A DNA stretch of 64,000 nt from Botryobacter ruber (lineage in GTDB: Bacteria; Bacteroidota; Bacteroidia; Cytophagales; Hymenobacteraceae): assembly GCF_003347595.2 (NCBI RefSeq), contig NZ_QCZK02000006.1:1-64000 (forward strand). Direction: 5' to 3'. The position numbers and the translations under genes were made by a program. The notes under the pieces were generated by a model. That model made no database searches and was not told where the DNA came from. It worked only from the letters and a program-made list of their open reading frames with translations. This document shows positions 56,036-64,000 of the stretch, piece by piece (position 1 is the stretch's first letter; each line of letters starts with the position of its first letter).

Positions 56036-56062
56036 TGCTGCACCTGCCTCCATAGCCACTGC
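56036..56062. repeat. 27-bp dispersed repeat, degenerate arm
   Basis: TGCTGCACCTGCCTCCATAG then CCACTGC; three differences from the 29162 copy. It starts 7 bp after the DUF421 stop. Confidence 0.7.
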
Positions 56063-56123
56063 ACCTGCTCTACAATAAAACCGGCAGCAGCAGGAGGCGT
56101 TAAGTTATTACCCAAAAACCAAA

Positions 56124-56153
56124 AAAGGCCTCTTCTGTCCGGAAGAGGCCTTT
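56124..56153. terminator. bidirectional intrinsic terminator between DUF421 gene and trxA
   Basis: Perfect 12-bp stem AAAGGCCTCTTC/GAAGAGGCCTTT, 6-nt loop, T run on the minus side (TTTTTTGGTTTTTG), so it mainly ends trxA. Confidence 0.92.
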
Positions 56154-56180
56154 CTCGTTTAAAAAATTCCTACTGCTTAC

Positions 56181-56507
56181 TTACGCCATTTGCGCATCCA
56201 GTTTCTGAGATAACACATTTTTAGGCACAGCGCCCACTTGCTTGTCTACCACTTCGCCGTTTTTGAACACCAGCAGGGTAGGAATGCTGCGGATACCGAA
56301 TTTTGCAGAAGTCTGCGGATTGGCATCTACGTCTACTTTACCGATAACGGCTTTGCCTTCGTATTCACCAGCCAGTTCTTCTACAATCGGGCCTACCATG
56401 CGGCATGGTCCGCACCACTCTGCCCAAAAGTCTACTAAAACCGGTTTATCTGAATTGATGATCTCATCAAAGTTTGCGTCTGTAATTTCTATTGCTTTGT
56501 TAGCCAT
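56181..56507 (-). CDS. trxA: thioredoxin
   Basis: The ATG at 56507 (MANKAIEITDANFDEII) gives 108 residues, the standard length; the upstream part of the frame lies in the promoter. Active site WCGPC with Cys32 and Cys35; Asp26 in VLVDFWAEW and the cis-Pro in RSIPTLLVF are conserved. It reduces protein disulfides in the cytoplasm. Promoter at 56551..56580, terminator at 56124..56153, so it is monocistronic. Confidence 0.97.
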   Translation of the reverse strand: MANKAIEITDANFDEIINSDKPVLVDFWAEWCGPCRMVGPIVEELAGEYEGKAVIGKVDVDANPQTSAKFGIRSIPTLLVFKNGEVVDKQVGAVPKNVLSQKLDAQMA

Positions 56508-56550
56508 AACTTTAACATTTAGTTGAATAGATTCAAAATTTATATAATGA

Positions 56551-56580
56551 CAAATATATAATAAATATAAGCCCGACAAA
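56551..56580 (-). promoter_or_regulatory. promoter of trxA
   Basis: On the minus strand TTTG (56580..56577), 18 bases, then TATATTTG (56558..56551), 43 bp before the trxA ATG. Confidence 0.75.
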
Positions 56581-56825
56581 TTTGTTACCAAAAATTACTG
56601 CCTGACAAGGTGTCGTACACTGCTGACGGTTTAACTACATAACCTATACTTACGATAGCACATATAAGTTGGGTACACAACCCATGTACCTACAAATGTT
56701 GTAAATAAAAGTGTCTGCTGCAAGTGTTCCTCCAGAAAAGCCTCCAGCCTGTCATCCGGTCAGGGTATTGCCAGACAGGCCTGCAAACCAGAAGTAAGTC
56801 TGAACAGCCACGGTTGCGCCGCCAC

Positions 56826-58250
56826 CTACCTTATCACGACTTTGTACCGCTTCATCTCCTTCCCAGCCTGCTGCACCTGGAGCACATAAATGCCCGCAGC
56901 CAGTCCCGACAAATCTACCTGCACAGTTTCCGACAGTACCTGCTTTACCTGCCTGACAGTCTGGCCATTTGTATTCATTATCAGCAGTTGTATATCTTTT
57001 AACTGTATACCGGCACCTATTGCTAAGTTTAATTTACCGCTTGCCGGGTTCGGGTATAATGTAAGTTCCTCCTGCAATTCGCCCGGCAGGTTGGTTACAT
57101 TTTCGGTTAATCGCCATATTTTCCCGGCAGCTCCATAGGCAATTACCAACAACTCCCCGTTGCGTGTCTCCGCAAACGTGGAAATGGAGAAGGGCGCCGT
57201 CAGCAGCAATTCATTTCCGGCTGCCGTGCCGTTATCGTTGAAGGAGAGTGCCCATACTTTTTTGGTGATATAATCGCCGTACACATAGTTGCCCACCATG
57301 CCCGGAAGCTGCTGCCCCTTGTACACAAAGCCACCTGTAATCGACTCGCCGGTACTGGCTGAATTAACATATTCAAAAACCGGAAGAACAAGGCCTCCTG
57401 TCGGGCAGTTGGCAGCAGGATTGTAGCAAAGCGTACCCTCCATGATGCGCCAGCCGTAGTTGCCTCCGTTGGTAATCAGGTTGATTTCCTCGCGGGCATA
57501 CTGCCCCACATCGGCAGCCCACAGGCGCCCGTTGGCCCTGTCAAAACTGAAGCGCCAGGGATTGCGGAGGCCGTAGGCAAAAATTTCTTCCCGGAAGCCC
57601 TGGGTGTTGTCTTTGTACGGGTTATCGGCGGGGATGGCATAGGCAAGGCCGCCGCTGGTGTTGTTTACATCGATGCGCAGAATTTTACCCAGCAGGTTCG
57701 TCCGGTTTTGGGCATTGTTCAGTGGGTCGCCGGCACTTCCGCCATCACCGATTGAAATGTAGAGATAGCCATCGTGGCCAAAAGCAATCTTGCCACCGTT
57801 ATGGTTTGTATAGGGTTTGGGTGTAGCAAATAACACCACTTCAGACGCCGGATCGGCTACAAGCGGGTTGGTGGCACTACGCGAGAAGCGGGATACCCGC
57901 GCCTCCAGTTGCGTACCTGTTGTATAATAAACATAGAAGTAGCCATTCTGCGCATAATTTGGATGAAACGCCAGCCCCAGCAGTCCCCGCTCCCCACCCG
58001 ACACAATCCTGCTCGCAATGTTCAGAAACTGCGTGGTGGTCGTGGCCTGCGCCGGATTTTCTGGAAAGGAATAAATGATACCGCCTTGCGTAACAGCAAA
58101 GAGCCTGTCGCCCGCCGGGTGGTCGGGCACCACCTCAATCAGATTTGTAAATGTAAGGGCAGGATACGCCTCCTGCAGTTGATATTGTGCCCGGGCAGGA
58201 AAGGTTAGCAGGAGCAACAGCCCCAGCAAAGAGAGTAGCAATTTGTTCAT
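56826..58250 (-). CDS. PQQ-dependent sugar dehydrogenase-like protein with T9SS sorting domain
   Basis: The ATG at 58250 (MNKLLLSLLGLLLLLTFPARAQ) gives 474 residues with a clear signal peptide. The propeller (about 25-370) matches glucose/sorbosone dehydrogenases: LFAVTQGGIIYSF, GERGLLGLAFHPNYAQNGYFYVYY, HNGGKIAFGHDGYLYISIGDGG, GLRNPWRFSFDRANGRLWAADVGQ. The C-terminus (about 395-474; LYPNPASGKLNLAI, GLAAGIYVLQVQQAGKEMKRYKVVIR) is a type A sorting domain for the type IX secretion system, so the enzyme is exported to the cell surface. It likely oxidises an aldose; cofactor not proven. Monocistronic by its surroundings. Confidence 0.93.
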   Translation of the reverse strand: MNKLLLSLLGLLLLLTFPARAQYQLQEAYPALTFTNLIEVVPDHPAGDRLFAVTQGGIIYSFPENPAQATTTTQFLNIASRIVSGGERGLLGLAFHPNYAQNGYFYVYYTTGTQLEARVSRFSRSATNPLVADPASEVVLFATPKPYTNHNGGKIAFGHDGYLYISIGDGGSAGDPLNNAQNRTNLLGKILRIDVNNTSGGLAYAIPADNPYKDNTQGFREEIFAYGLRNPWRFSFDRANGRLWAADVGQYAREEINLITNGGNYGWRIMEGTLCYNPAANCPTGGLVLPVFEYVNSASTGESITGGFVYKGQQLPGMVGNYVYGDYITKKVWALSFNDNGTAAGNELLLTAPFSISTFAETRNGELLVIAYGAAGKIWRLTENVTNLPGELQEELTLYPNPASGKLNLAIGAGIQLKDIQLLIMNTNGQTVRQVKQVLSETVQVDLSGLAAGIYVLQVQQAGKEMKRYKVVIR

Positions 58251-58364
58251 AGTTTTATTTGTAACGTGGCAACGGTGGTAGGTAATGGTTAGCAGGCAGC
58301 ACACTCGTTTCTGCCTCTACTAATTTACTTATTTTTTTGGGAATCACCTCTACTACGGTAACGC

Positions 58365-58910
58365 TTATAATGCCAGCACAACAGGCACCAAACCATTTTG
58401 TCCGGCATAGTCGCCAGCAGAGCTATACAGGTAATACTCCTGTTCCGTCACCCACCCGGCCCGCACCGGGTTCTGGTGGATGTAGTCCAGCTTCTGGTCC
58501 AGGAAGTCATTGGTGTGAATTTCCTTGGCTTCGTTGCCTTCCTGCCAGAGTTTGTAGTTGGTAATCTTTGGGTCGTACTTACCCGCCAGGTGAAAACGAT
58601 AAAGCATCCATTCTCTTCTACTTTCGTTTTCCCGTTGAATAGCCTCCACTATTTGTCTGCTGGTAAACTTCTTGAAGTCGCGGAGTATGTCTGAGAGGTT
58701 CTTGCCTTCTTCGGCAGCGGCAATCATATGTAAATGGTTGCTCATGAGGCACCAGGCGTAGAGCTGAAGGCCTTTCTTTTCTACACAGAATTTCAAGGCA
58801 TCTAGGATGATGTGCTTGTATACCGGACGGGTAAAAACATCTACCCAATCCACTACTGTCATTGTCAGGTAGTACAAACCTCCTGGTACTATTCTGTTCT
58901 TTTGGCCCAT
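58365..58910 (-). CDS. REP-associated tyrosine transposase (RAYT)
   Basis: A 181-residue IS200-like Y1 transposase. HUH motif as MSNHLHMI (His59, His61); catalytic Tyr143 in DYIHQNPVRAGWV, the hallmark of RAYTs. GGLYYLTMTVVDWVDVF near the N-terminus is also typical. RAYTs cut and mobilise REP hairpins. Here five short palindromes lie directly upstream (58964..59133), the expected partner sequences. The frame looks intact. No terminal structures of an autonomous IS are present, so it is probably a domesticated single-copy gene. Confidence 0.92.
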   Translation of the reverse strand: MGQKNRIVPGGLYYLTMTVVDWVDVFTRPVYKHIILDALKFCVEKKGLQLYAWCLMSNHLHMIAAAEEGKNLSDILRDFKKFTSRQIVEAIQRENESRREWMLYRFHLAGKYDPKITNYKLWQEGNEAKEIHTNDFLDQKLDYIHQNPVRAGWVTEQEYYLYSSAGDYAGQNGLVPVVLAL

Positions 58911-58963
58911 TGCTGCTACTATCTGTTAAGCTGCTACTACCATTCTCTACTGCTACTACTGCT

Positions 58964-59133
58964 ACTTCGGATTTACCAATCCGAAGTATAGCTGTTGCGG
59001 GTCTCCAGACCCGCGTATATGAGCTTTTTGTATACGGGGATTAGGAAATCCCCGACAGTTAACTTTCGGATTAGAAAATCCGAAAGAGCATAATATCCCC
59101 AGCAGAGAACTTTCGGACGTGGACGTCCGAAAG
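58964..59133. repeat. cluster of five REP-like hairpins next to the RAYT gene
   Basis: Hairpins: ACTTCGGATT/AATCCGAAGT (58964..58987), GCGGGTCT/AGACCCGC (58997..59014), GGGGATT/AATCCCC (59036..59053), CTTTCGGATT/AATCCGAAAG (59063..59086) and CTTTCGGACGT/ACGTCCGAAAG (59110..59133). Stems are perfect with loops of 2-4 nt. Stem 1, 4 and 5 share TTCGGA. They lie between the RAYT start and the dnaE terminator. Confidence 0.88.
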
Positions 59134-59148
59134 AGCAAAGGGAGCAAA

Positions 59149-59180
59149 GAAAAAGGCACGCCATCTGAATAGCGTGCCTT
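59149..59180 (-). terminator. intrinsic terminator of dnaE
   Basis: Stem AAGGCACGC/GCGTGCCTT with a 10-nt loop; on the minus strand followed by TTTTTC. It is 20 bp after the dnaE stop. Confidence 0.85.
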
Positions 59181-59200
59181 CCTTATATTCAAATCAACTT

Positions 59201-62200
59201 CTAAATCAACTTACACTCTCCCAGTCCCAAATCCTTTATCTGCCCCAGGAACACCTTCGGGTCGATGCGGTATTTGCGGGAGTAGGTGGGCAGCGCCAGC
59301 TTCTCGTCCGGTACGTGCAGGGTTATCTCCAGGCGCTTCTGGCCGGGGCTGGAGACGATGGCGTTTTCCAGGGTTTCGGCCAGGCCGGCGTTGAAGAGCT
59401 GCAGGTTAATGTTGATGTGCACGCCCTGCGCCATTTTATCGGTGATGTCGCCGAGGAGCTGGATGTTTTGCGGCTTCAGCTCCCACTGGTCCTCGGTTTT
59501 GTAACGCAGCTGCACTTTGCCTCTTATGAACAGGTAGAGGCCCTGCTTCAGGTAAGGCGAGAACTTCACGTAATCTTCGCCAAAGAGCGCCATCTGCAAC
59601 GTGGAGTCGTAGTCTTCGATGGAGAACAAGGCGAAGGGATTACCGTTTTTGGCCGTGCGCAGCACCACTTCCGATACCATACCTGCTACGTTAATGTCGC
59701 GGTTTTTGTACTCGGCGATATCGGTGAGCGGACAGGTGCAGTAGGAGTCAATCTCCAGCTTGAACTGGTCGAGCGGGTGCCCCGAGATATAAAACCCTAC
59801 TACCTCTTTTTCGCGGCGCAGCATCTCAGCTTGCGTCCAGGGGGCTACTTCCGGGGTTTTGGGCATAGGCGCTGCCACAGCAGCACTGCCTCCGAACAGC
59901 GACTGCTGTGCCGCCTGTTGCTCTGCCTGGTAGCTGTTGCCGTAGCGCACCGCTTTCTCCAGTAAGCTCATGCTCTCTCCTTCCGGCACCTCTATCAGCT
60001 GCGCCCGGTGGTAAAGCCCCCACGAATCGAAAGCGCCGGCCAGGGCCATGCTTTCAAAGGTTTTCTTGTTCACGGCACGCAGGTTGATGCGCTTCGAAAA
60101 GTCGAAGATGTCCTGGTACAGGCCTTTTTCGCGTTCCGAAATAATGGCATCTACGGCCGCTTCGCCGGTACCTTTTATCGCCGCCAGACCAAAACGGATT
60201 TCGCCTTTCTCGTTCACGTTGAACTTCAGGAGCGATTCGTTCACGTCCGGACCCAATACGGCCACGCCCTGCTTCCGTGCTTCTTCAATAAAGAAGGTTA
60301 CTTTTTTGATGTCGTGCATGTTGTTGGTGAGCACGGCAGCCATGTATTCGGCAGGATAGTGCGCTTTGAGGTAGCCTGTCTGGTAAGCCACTACAGAGTA
60401 AGCAGCGGAGTGCGAGCGGTTGAAGCCGTACTGCGCAAACTTCTCCATCACGTCAAACACTTCGGATGCTTTTTTAGCCGGGATGTTGTGCTTCTCTGCC
60501 GCTCCTTTGATGAACTTCTCGCGCTCCTCGGCCATCTTCTTCATGTCCTTCTTACCCATGGCGCGGCGCAGCAAATCGGCGCCGCCGAGGGAGTAACCGG
60601 CCAGAATCTGGGCCGTCTGCATAATCTGCTCCTGGTACACCATAATGCCGTAGGAATACTCCAGAATCGGCTTAAGCAGCTCGTGCGGGTACTCTACCTC
60701 CTCGCGGCCATGCTTCCGGTTAATGAAGTTCGGGATGAACTGCATCGGGCCCGGACGGTACAGGGCGTTCATGGCAATCAGGTCTTCAATGTTGGTGGGC
60801 TGCAGGTCCTTGAGGTACATCCGCATCCCCTCCGACTCAAACTGGAACGTGCCGATGGTGTCGCCGCGCTGGTAGAGTTGGTAGGTTTTCTCGTCGTCTA
60901 TCGGAATAGCGTCGATATCAATCTCAACGCCATGGTTTTTCTTGATAAGTTCGATGGCATCCTTGATGATGGTGAGCGTCTTCAGCCCCAGGAAGTCCAT
61001 CTTCAGCATGCCGGCACTCTCGATTACCTTGCCGTCGAACTGCGTTACGAGCAGGTCGGCGTCTTTGGAAGTGGATACCGGGATGTAGTTGGTGATATCG
61101 TCCGGGGCAATGATAACGCCTGCCGCGTGGATACCGGTGTTGCGCACGGAGCCTTCCAGCTTTTCGGCCAGTTTGAGTACTGCGGCACGGGCATCGTCGC
61201 CCTCACGTATGGCGGCCAACTCCAGGTTTTCCATGAATGCTTTGGCCAGGGTGGTGCCGGGGGTGTCGGGCACCATCTTCGCCAGCTCGTTGGCTTCCGA
61301 AAGCGGTAAAGAGGTGGAGCGGGCCACGTCTTTGATAGACGATTTCGCCGCCATCGTACCGAAGGTAATAATCTGGGCCACCTGCGTTTTGCCGTACTTA
61401 TCCACCACGTAATCGATTACCCGCTGGCGGTTCACGTCGTCAAAGTCGATATCTATATCGGGCATGGACACACGCTCCGGGTTCAGGAATCGTTCGAAGA
61501 GCAGGCTGTACTTTATCGGGTCGATGTTCGTGATACCGATACAATAAGCCACTGCCGAACCCGCAGCCGAACCACGGCCCGGACCAACAGCCACACCCAT
61601 GTCGCGGCCACGGTTGATGAAGTCCTGCACGATGAGGAAGTAACCGGCAAAGCCCATGGTTTCGACAATGCGCAGCTCGTAGTCGAGGCGCTCGGTTATC
61701 TCCGTCGTAATTTCGCCGTAGCGTTTGGCAGCACCCAAGTACGTGAGGTGGCGCAGGTATGCATCGGCACCGGCATGTTCCGGCGGAATCGGGAAGTTGG
61801 GTAGCAGGATGTCGCGCTTGAGTTTTGGCGGCGTAATCTTGTCTACAATCTCGTTCGTATTGTCCACCGCCTGCGGCACGTCCTTGAACAGCTCGTTCAT
61901 TTCGGCCTGCGTCTTGAAGTAGAACTGGTCGTTCGGGAAACCGAAACGTGTTTTCGGGCCAGCCTCGTCGATGCGCTGCAGCATCTGGCGGATGTTCTGG
62001 CTGTTGCCGTACTTGTTGCGTACGTTCTCCACGGTATCGTAAATCACTTTCTGGTCGTCGGACAGGAAGCGATAGTAGCGGGTCTGGAAGTCACCCACGG
62101 GGGTGCTCTGGTCTTCGCCGGTGTTTACGCAGAGCAGGATGTCGTGTGCGTTCCAGTCTTCCTGGTCTACGTAATGGGAGTCGTTCGTGCAGATCACCTT

Positions 62201-62821
62201 CACGTTGTACTTCTGCGCCCACTTGAGCAGCACCTGGTTGATGTCTTCCTGGCTTTTGCCCGTGCCGTCGATGTTCATCAGGCCGTGGCGTTGTATTTCG
62301 ATGTAGTAGTCTTCGCCAAACAGGTCGAGCCACCACTTGAAAATCTCTTCTGCCTCTTCTTCCGTTTTCCACAGAATCGCCTGCGGCACTTCGGCACCGA
62401 TGCAGCAGCTGGTGGCAATCAGGCCTTTGCAGTACTTTTGCAGCAGCTCTTTGTCGATGCGGGGCCATTTGCTGTACATGCCCTCGATGTAGGAATAAGA
62501 GCAAAGCTTGGCCAGATTCTGGTAGCCTTCCTGGTCTTTGGCCAGCAGCAACTGGTGGTGGCGCACGTCTTTCTGCTCTTTGCTGAAGGATTTCTGGTGG
62601 CGGTCCGTTACGAGGTAAAACTCGCAGCCCACAATCGGCTTCACGTTGTATTTGCTGGCCTCGGCTACGAAGTTGAAGGCAGCAAACATGTTTCCGTGGT
62701 CGGTCATGGCTACGGCAGGCATGCCATCGGCCTGCGCCTTTTTAAAGAGGGCACCGATACCGGCCTGGCCGTCGAGCAGCGAGTACTGCGTGTGTGTATG
62801 TAAATGCGAAAAAACAGGCAA
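59201..62821 (-). CDS. dnaE: DNA polymerase III subunit alpha
   Basis: A 1206-residue replicative polymerase. N-terminal PHP domain (FSHLHTHTQYSLLDG, VAMTDHGNM). The polymerase core has GPGRGSAAGSAVAYCIGI and the catalytic PDIDIDFDD near residue 454; KMDFLGLKTLTII and RPGPMQFIPNFI follow, then YNRSH-type FNRSHSAAYSVVAYQTGYL, helix-hairpin-helix and an OB fold (INVAGMVSEVVLRTAKNG). No intein is seen. The start codon is TTG (62821); no ATG or GTG exists at a better place since the PHP motif begins five residues in. Essential for chromosome replication. Transcribed alone, ended by the hairpin at 59149. Confidence 0.96.
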   Translation of the reverse strand: MPVFSHLHTHTQYSLLDGQAGIGALFKKAQADGMPAVAMTDHGNMFAAFNFVAEASKYNVKPIVGCEFYLVTDRHQKSFSKEQKDVRHHQLLLAKDQEGYQNLAKLCSYSYIEGMYSKWPRIDKELLQKYCKGLIATSCCIGAEVPQAILWKTEEEAEEIFKWWLDLFGEDYYIEIQRHGLMNIDGTGKSQEDINQVLLKWAQKYNVKVICTNDSHYVDQEDWNAHDILLCVNTGEDQSTPVGDFQTRYYRFLSDDQKVIYDTVENVRNKYGNSQNIRQMLQRIDEAGPKTRFGFPNDQFYFKTQAEMNELFKDVPQAVDNTNEIVDKITPPKLKRDILLPNFPIPPEHAGADAYLRHLTYLGAAKRYGEITTEITERLDYELRIVETMGFAGYFLIVQDFINRGRDMGVAVGPGRGSAAGSAVAYCIGITNIDPIKYSLLFERFLNPERVSMPDIDIDFDDVNRQRVIDYVVDKYGKTQVAQIITFGTMAAKSSIKDVARSTSLPLSEANELAKMVPDTPGTTLAKAFMENLELAAIREGDDARAAVLKLAEKLEGSVRNTGIHAAGVIIAPDDITNYIPVSTSKDADLLVTQFDGKVIESAGMLKMDFLGLKTLTIIKDAIELIKKNHGVEIDIDAIPIDDEKTYQLYQRGDTIGTFQFESEGMRMYLKDLQPTNIEDLIAMNALYRPGPMQFIPNFINRKHGREEVEYPHELLKPILEYSYGIMVYQEQIMQTAQILAGYSLGGADLLRRAMGKKDMKKMAEEREKFIKGAAEKHNIPAKKASEVFDVMEKFAQYGFNRSHSAAYSVVAYQTGYLKAHYPAEYMAAVLTNNMHDIKKVTFFIEEARKQGVAVLGPDVNESLLKFNVNEKGEIRFGLAAIKGTGEAAVDAIISEREKGLYQDIFDFSKRINLRAVNKKTFESMALAGAFDSWGLYHRAQLIEVPEGESMSLLEKAVRYGNSYQAEQQAAQQSLFGGSAAVAAPMPKTPEVAPWTQAEMLRREKEVVGFYISGHPLDQFKLEIDSYCTCPLTDIAEYKNRDINVAGMVSEVVLRTAKNGNPFALFSIEDYDSTLQMALFGEDYVKFSPYLKQGLYLFIRGKVQLRYKTEDQWELKPQNIQLLGDITDKMAQGVHININLQLFNAGLAETLENAIVSSPGQKRLEITLHVPDEKLALPTYSRKYRIDPKVFLGQIKDLGLGECKLI

Positions 62822-62868
62822 CGCTTCTGGAGTTAAATATTAGTAATTCTGTATATTAAAGGACAGCT

Positions 62869-62895
62869 GCAGTGGGAATGGTGACAGCTGCAGAG
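62869..62895. repeat. 27-bp dispersed repeat, very degenerate arm
   Basis: GCAGTGGGAATGGTGACAGC then TGCAGAG. About eight differences from the 8458 arm, so only possibly a member. It lies 48 bp upstream of dnaE. Confidence 0.35.
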
Positions 62896-63051
62896 CTGTT
62901 TCCCGGATGTTAAAATTACGGAATTCCGACCGAAAACCGAAAGCTTTTTCACCCGCTCTTGCTACCTTTACAACACCAGCAGCCGCCAAGACGTTCTGGA
63001 ACAGGAGGATAAAATATTCTGTTGTCGCTGCTTTACCTTTTGCCAGTCACC

Positions 63052-63651
63052 ATGCACCTTATCGTCATTACCACGCCACATGCTTTTCCCAACGAGCACC
63101 AACTCATCCACCAGTTGCTGGAGGCGGGGCTGGAAACGCTGCATGTGCGCAAGCCGGGTTATTCGCTGGCCGAAATGCGGGCGTGGCTAAGCCAGATTTC
63201 CGTTCTGCACCACCCACGACTGATGCTGCACCAGCATCACGAGCTGGCGCAGGAGTTCCGGGTGAAGGGACTGCATTTCCCGGAGGCTGTGCGTGCTACA
63301 GCGGCTACCACACCCAAGATGAACCTGTTGTTTTCTACCTCCTTTCACGCTCTGCAGGAGCTACCAAAGCCACACCCGCTGTTCGATTATGCTTTCCTTA
63401 GCCCTGTTTTCGACAGCATTTCCAAGGAAGGTTATGCGGCTGCTTTTGCGGAAGAAGATGTAAAAAAAGCATTACAAACAGCCACTGTGCCTGTGGTGGC
63501 GTTGGGTGGTGTTGCTATGGAGAACCTGGCGAAGGTGCGGGAGCTGGGATTTGCCGGTGCTGCGGTGCTGGGGGCGGTCTGGCAGGCGGATGAGCCGGTG
63601 AAGGTGTTTAGCAAATTGTCTGAATTGGGATTCGTCAGATTAAAGGATTAA
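63052..63651 (+). CDS. thiamine phosphate synthase family (ThiE/TenI-like) protein
   Basis: The ATG at 63052 (MHLIVITTPHAFPNEHQ) gives 199 residues; a typical short ThiE/TenI TIM barrel. Features: LEAGLETLHVRKPGYSLAEM, HHELAQEFRVKGLHFPEA, DYAFLSPVFDSISKEGYAAAF (with the SPVF/ST-loop) and VPVVALGGVAMENLAKVRELGFAGAAVLGAVW. The canonical ThiE Arg/Lys pattern is only partly kept, so a TenI-like or other role is possible. A rhodanese-domain protein gene of opposite strand follows, as often near thiamine sulfur-carrier genes. Start at 63022 (TTG) is less likely. Confidence 0.88.
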   Translation: MHLIVITTPHAFPNEHQLIHQLLEAGLETLHVRKPGYSLAEMRAWLSQISVLHHPRLMLHQHHELAQEFRVKGLHFPEAVRATAATTPKMNLLFSTSFHALQELPKPHPLFDYAFLSPVFDSISKEGYAAAFAEEDVKKALQTATVPVVALGGVAMENLAKVRELGFAGAAVLGAVWQADEPVKVFSKLSELGFVRLKD

Positions 63652-63686
63652 CAGGATTGTTAAAGTTGCGGATTTACAGCATTTTT

Positions 63687-63796
63687 AAATTATCTGAATC
63701 ACGGATTAAACTGATTTAAAGATTTCACGGATATTCTTTACATGTACTACATCTGTGGCATCCCTAAATCAGTTTAATCCGTGATTCAGACAATTT
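63687..63796. repeat. fold-back intergenic repeat
   Basis: Arms 63687..63718 and 63765..63796 are inverted copies of 32 bases with one mismatch (contains CTGAATCACGGATTAAACTG). Further fragments of similar type (TCTGATTAATGGATTAATCA) run to 63865. No gene in 63652..63876. Confidence 0.85.
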
Positions 63797-63876
63797 CAGG
63801 TTCAATTCCGGTAAGCATTACTGCTGTTAGAATCTGATTAATCCATTAATCAGACGAATCCTAATTCAGACAAAAT

Positions 63877-64000
63877 TCAATACGGATACCTTTCAATGCC
63901 CCCGGCAAGGCTGTAGAAGGTGGTATAAGGAAAATGCTTCTGCAGAATTTGAATCGCCTGGCGGCTGCGGTTCCCGGTCTGGCAGTGCACAACTACGGTT
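63877..64000 (-). CDS. rhodanese-domain protein, 5' part outside window
   Basis: The minus-strand frame ending at the stop 63877..63879 encodes TVVVHCQTGNRSRQAIQILQ and ends GGIERYPY, i.e. the C-terminal half of a rhodanese domain. The active-site loop is CQTGNRS, with the catalytic Cys and the Arg expected for sulfur transfer. The start is beyond the window. The neighbour is ThiE/TenI-like, so this may be the C-terminus of a ThiF/MoeB-rhodanese fusion in thiamine or molybdopterin sulfur transfer; a stand-alone rhodanese is equally possible. Confidence 0.8.
   Translation of the reverse strand, partial: TVVVHCQTGNRSRQAIQILQKHFPYTTFYSLAGGIERYPY

Noticed and set aside
58964-59133. CRISPR array
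   Set aside because: The palindromes differ in sequence and spacing; there are no identical direct repeats with unique spacers and no cas gene.
62996-63051. Possible thiamine (TPP) riboswitch in front of the ThiE-like gene
   Set aside because: The short upstream stretch lacks the THI-box CTGAGA core and has no room for the structure.
62907-63401. 164-codon plus-strand frame overlapping the ThiE-like gene
   Set aside because: It is an out-of-frame shadow; the ThiE/TenI frame has clear family motifs.

Overview
The window looks like a chromosomal stretch of a Bacteroidota bacterium of the order Cytophagales, probably Hymenobacteraceae (Pontibacter-like). The evidence is two SusC/SusD pairs, FAS1 lipoproteins, a T9SS type A sorting domain, promoters of the TTTG-N19-TAnnTTTG type without Shine-Dalgarno sequences, and moderate GC with AT-rich intergenic DNA. 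Genus assignment is inference.

Layout. 1-405: AT-rich leucine-rich-repeat-like fragment. 620-7928 (minus): operon of a ThuA/beta-propeller/HEAT/cupredoxin lipoprotein, an MFS transporter, a TIM-barrel sugar epimerase and a Gfo/Idh oxidoreductase. 8553-15207 (minus): complete eboABCDEF metabolite-trafficking operon, divergent from an AraC regulator (15633-16517). 16784-21910 (minus): DUF1080 protein, propeller-cytochrome c protein and DUF1080-PA14 protein, interrupted by a 244-bp MITE nested in an older palindrome. 22731-26450: large DUF4450 glycosidase-like lipoprotein. 26808-29118 (plus): NADAR protein, a small hypothetical and a dienelactone hydrolase. 29311-44607 (minus): one tightly spaced seven-gene operon FAS1-SusC-SusD-FAS1-FAS1-SusC-SusD. 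45434-51231: rplS, a pyrophosphatase-like lipoprotein, a PTPS/QueD homologue, folE, a TIGR01777 SDR and PBP1A. 51420-58250: hypothetical, methyltransferase-like, UbiA, membrane, SpoIIAA-like, DUF5329 and DUF421 genes, trxA, and a T9SS-secreted sugar dehydrogenase. 58365-59133: a RAYT transposase with five REP-like hairpins. 59201-62821: dnaE. 63052-64000: a ThiE/TenI protein and the tail of a rhodanese-domain protein.

Most interesting signal. Three transcription units in the first 22 kb (ThuA-cupredoxin/MFS/epimerase/Gfo-Idh; DUF1080-PA14/propeller-cytochrome c; AraC with ebo) share two non-coding motifs. One is an 18-bp palindrome, CTAACT-N6-AGTTAG (8111, 22104, 15346). The other is a 31-bp box with ACTG half-sites 21 bp apart, the geometry of an AraC-family operator (8256, 22256, 15551). 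The first two control regions are similar over about 220 bp. This suggests one AraC-controlled regulon joining extracytoplasmic sugar oxidation (copper and haem carriers, 3-keto-glycoside-type DUF1080 proteins), uptake and cytoplasmic processing with the ebo pathway. To my knowledge this combination has not been described.

Repeats are also notable: a dispersed family of 27-bp elements between genes, fold-back elements near 22.6 and 63.7 kb, and the REP/RAYT cluster.
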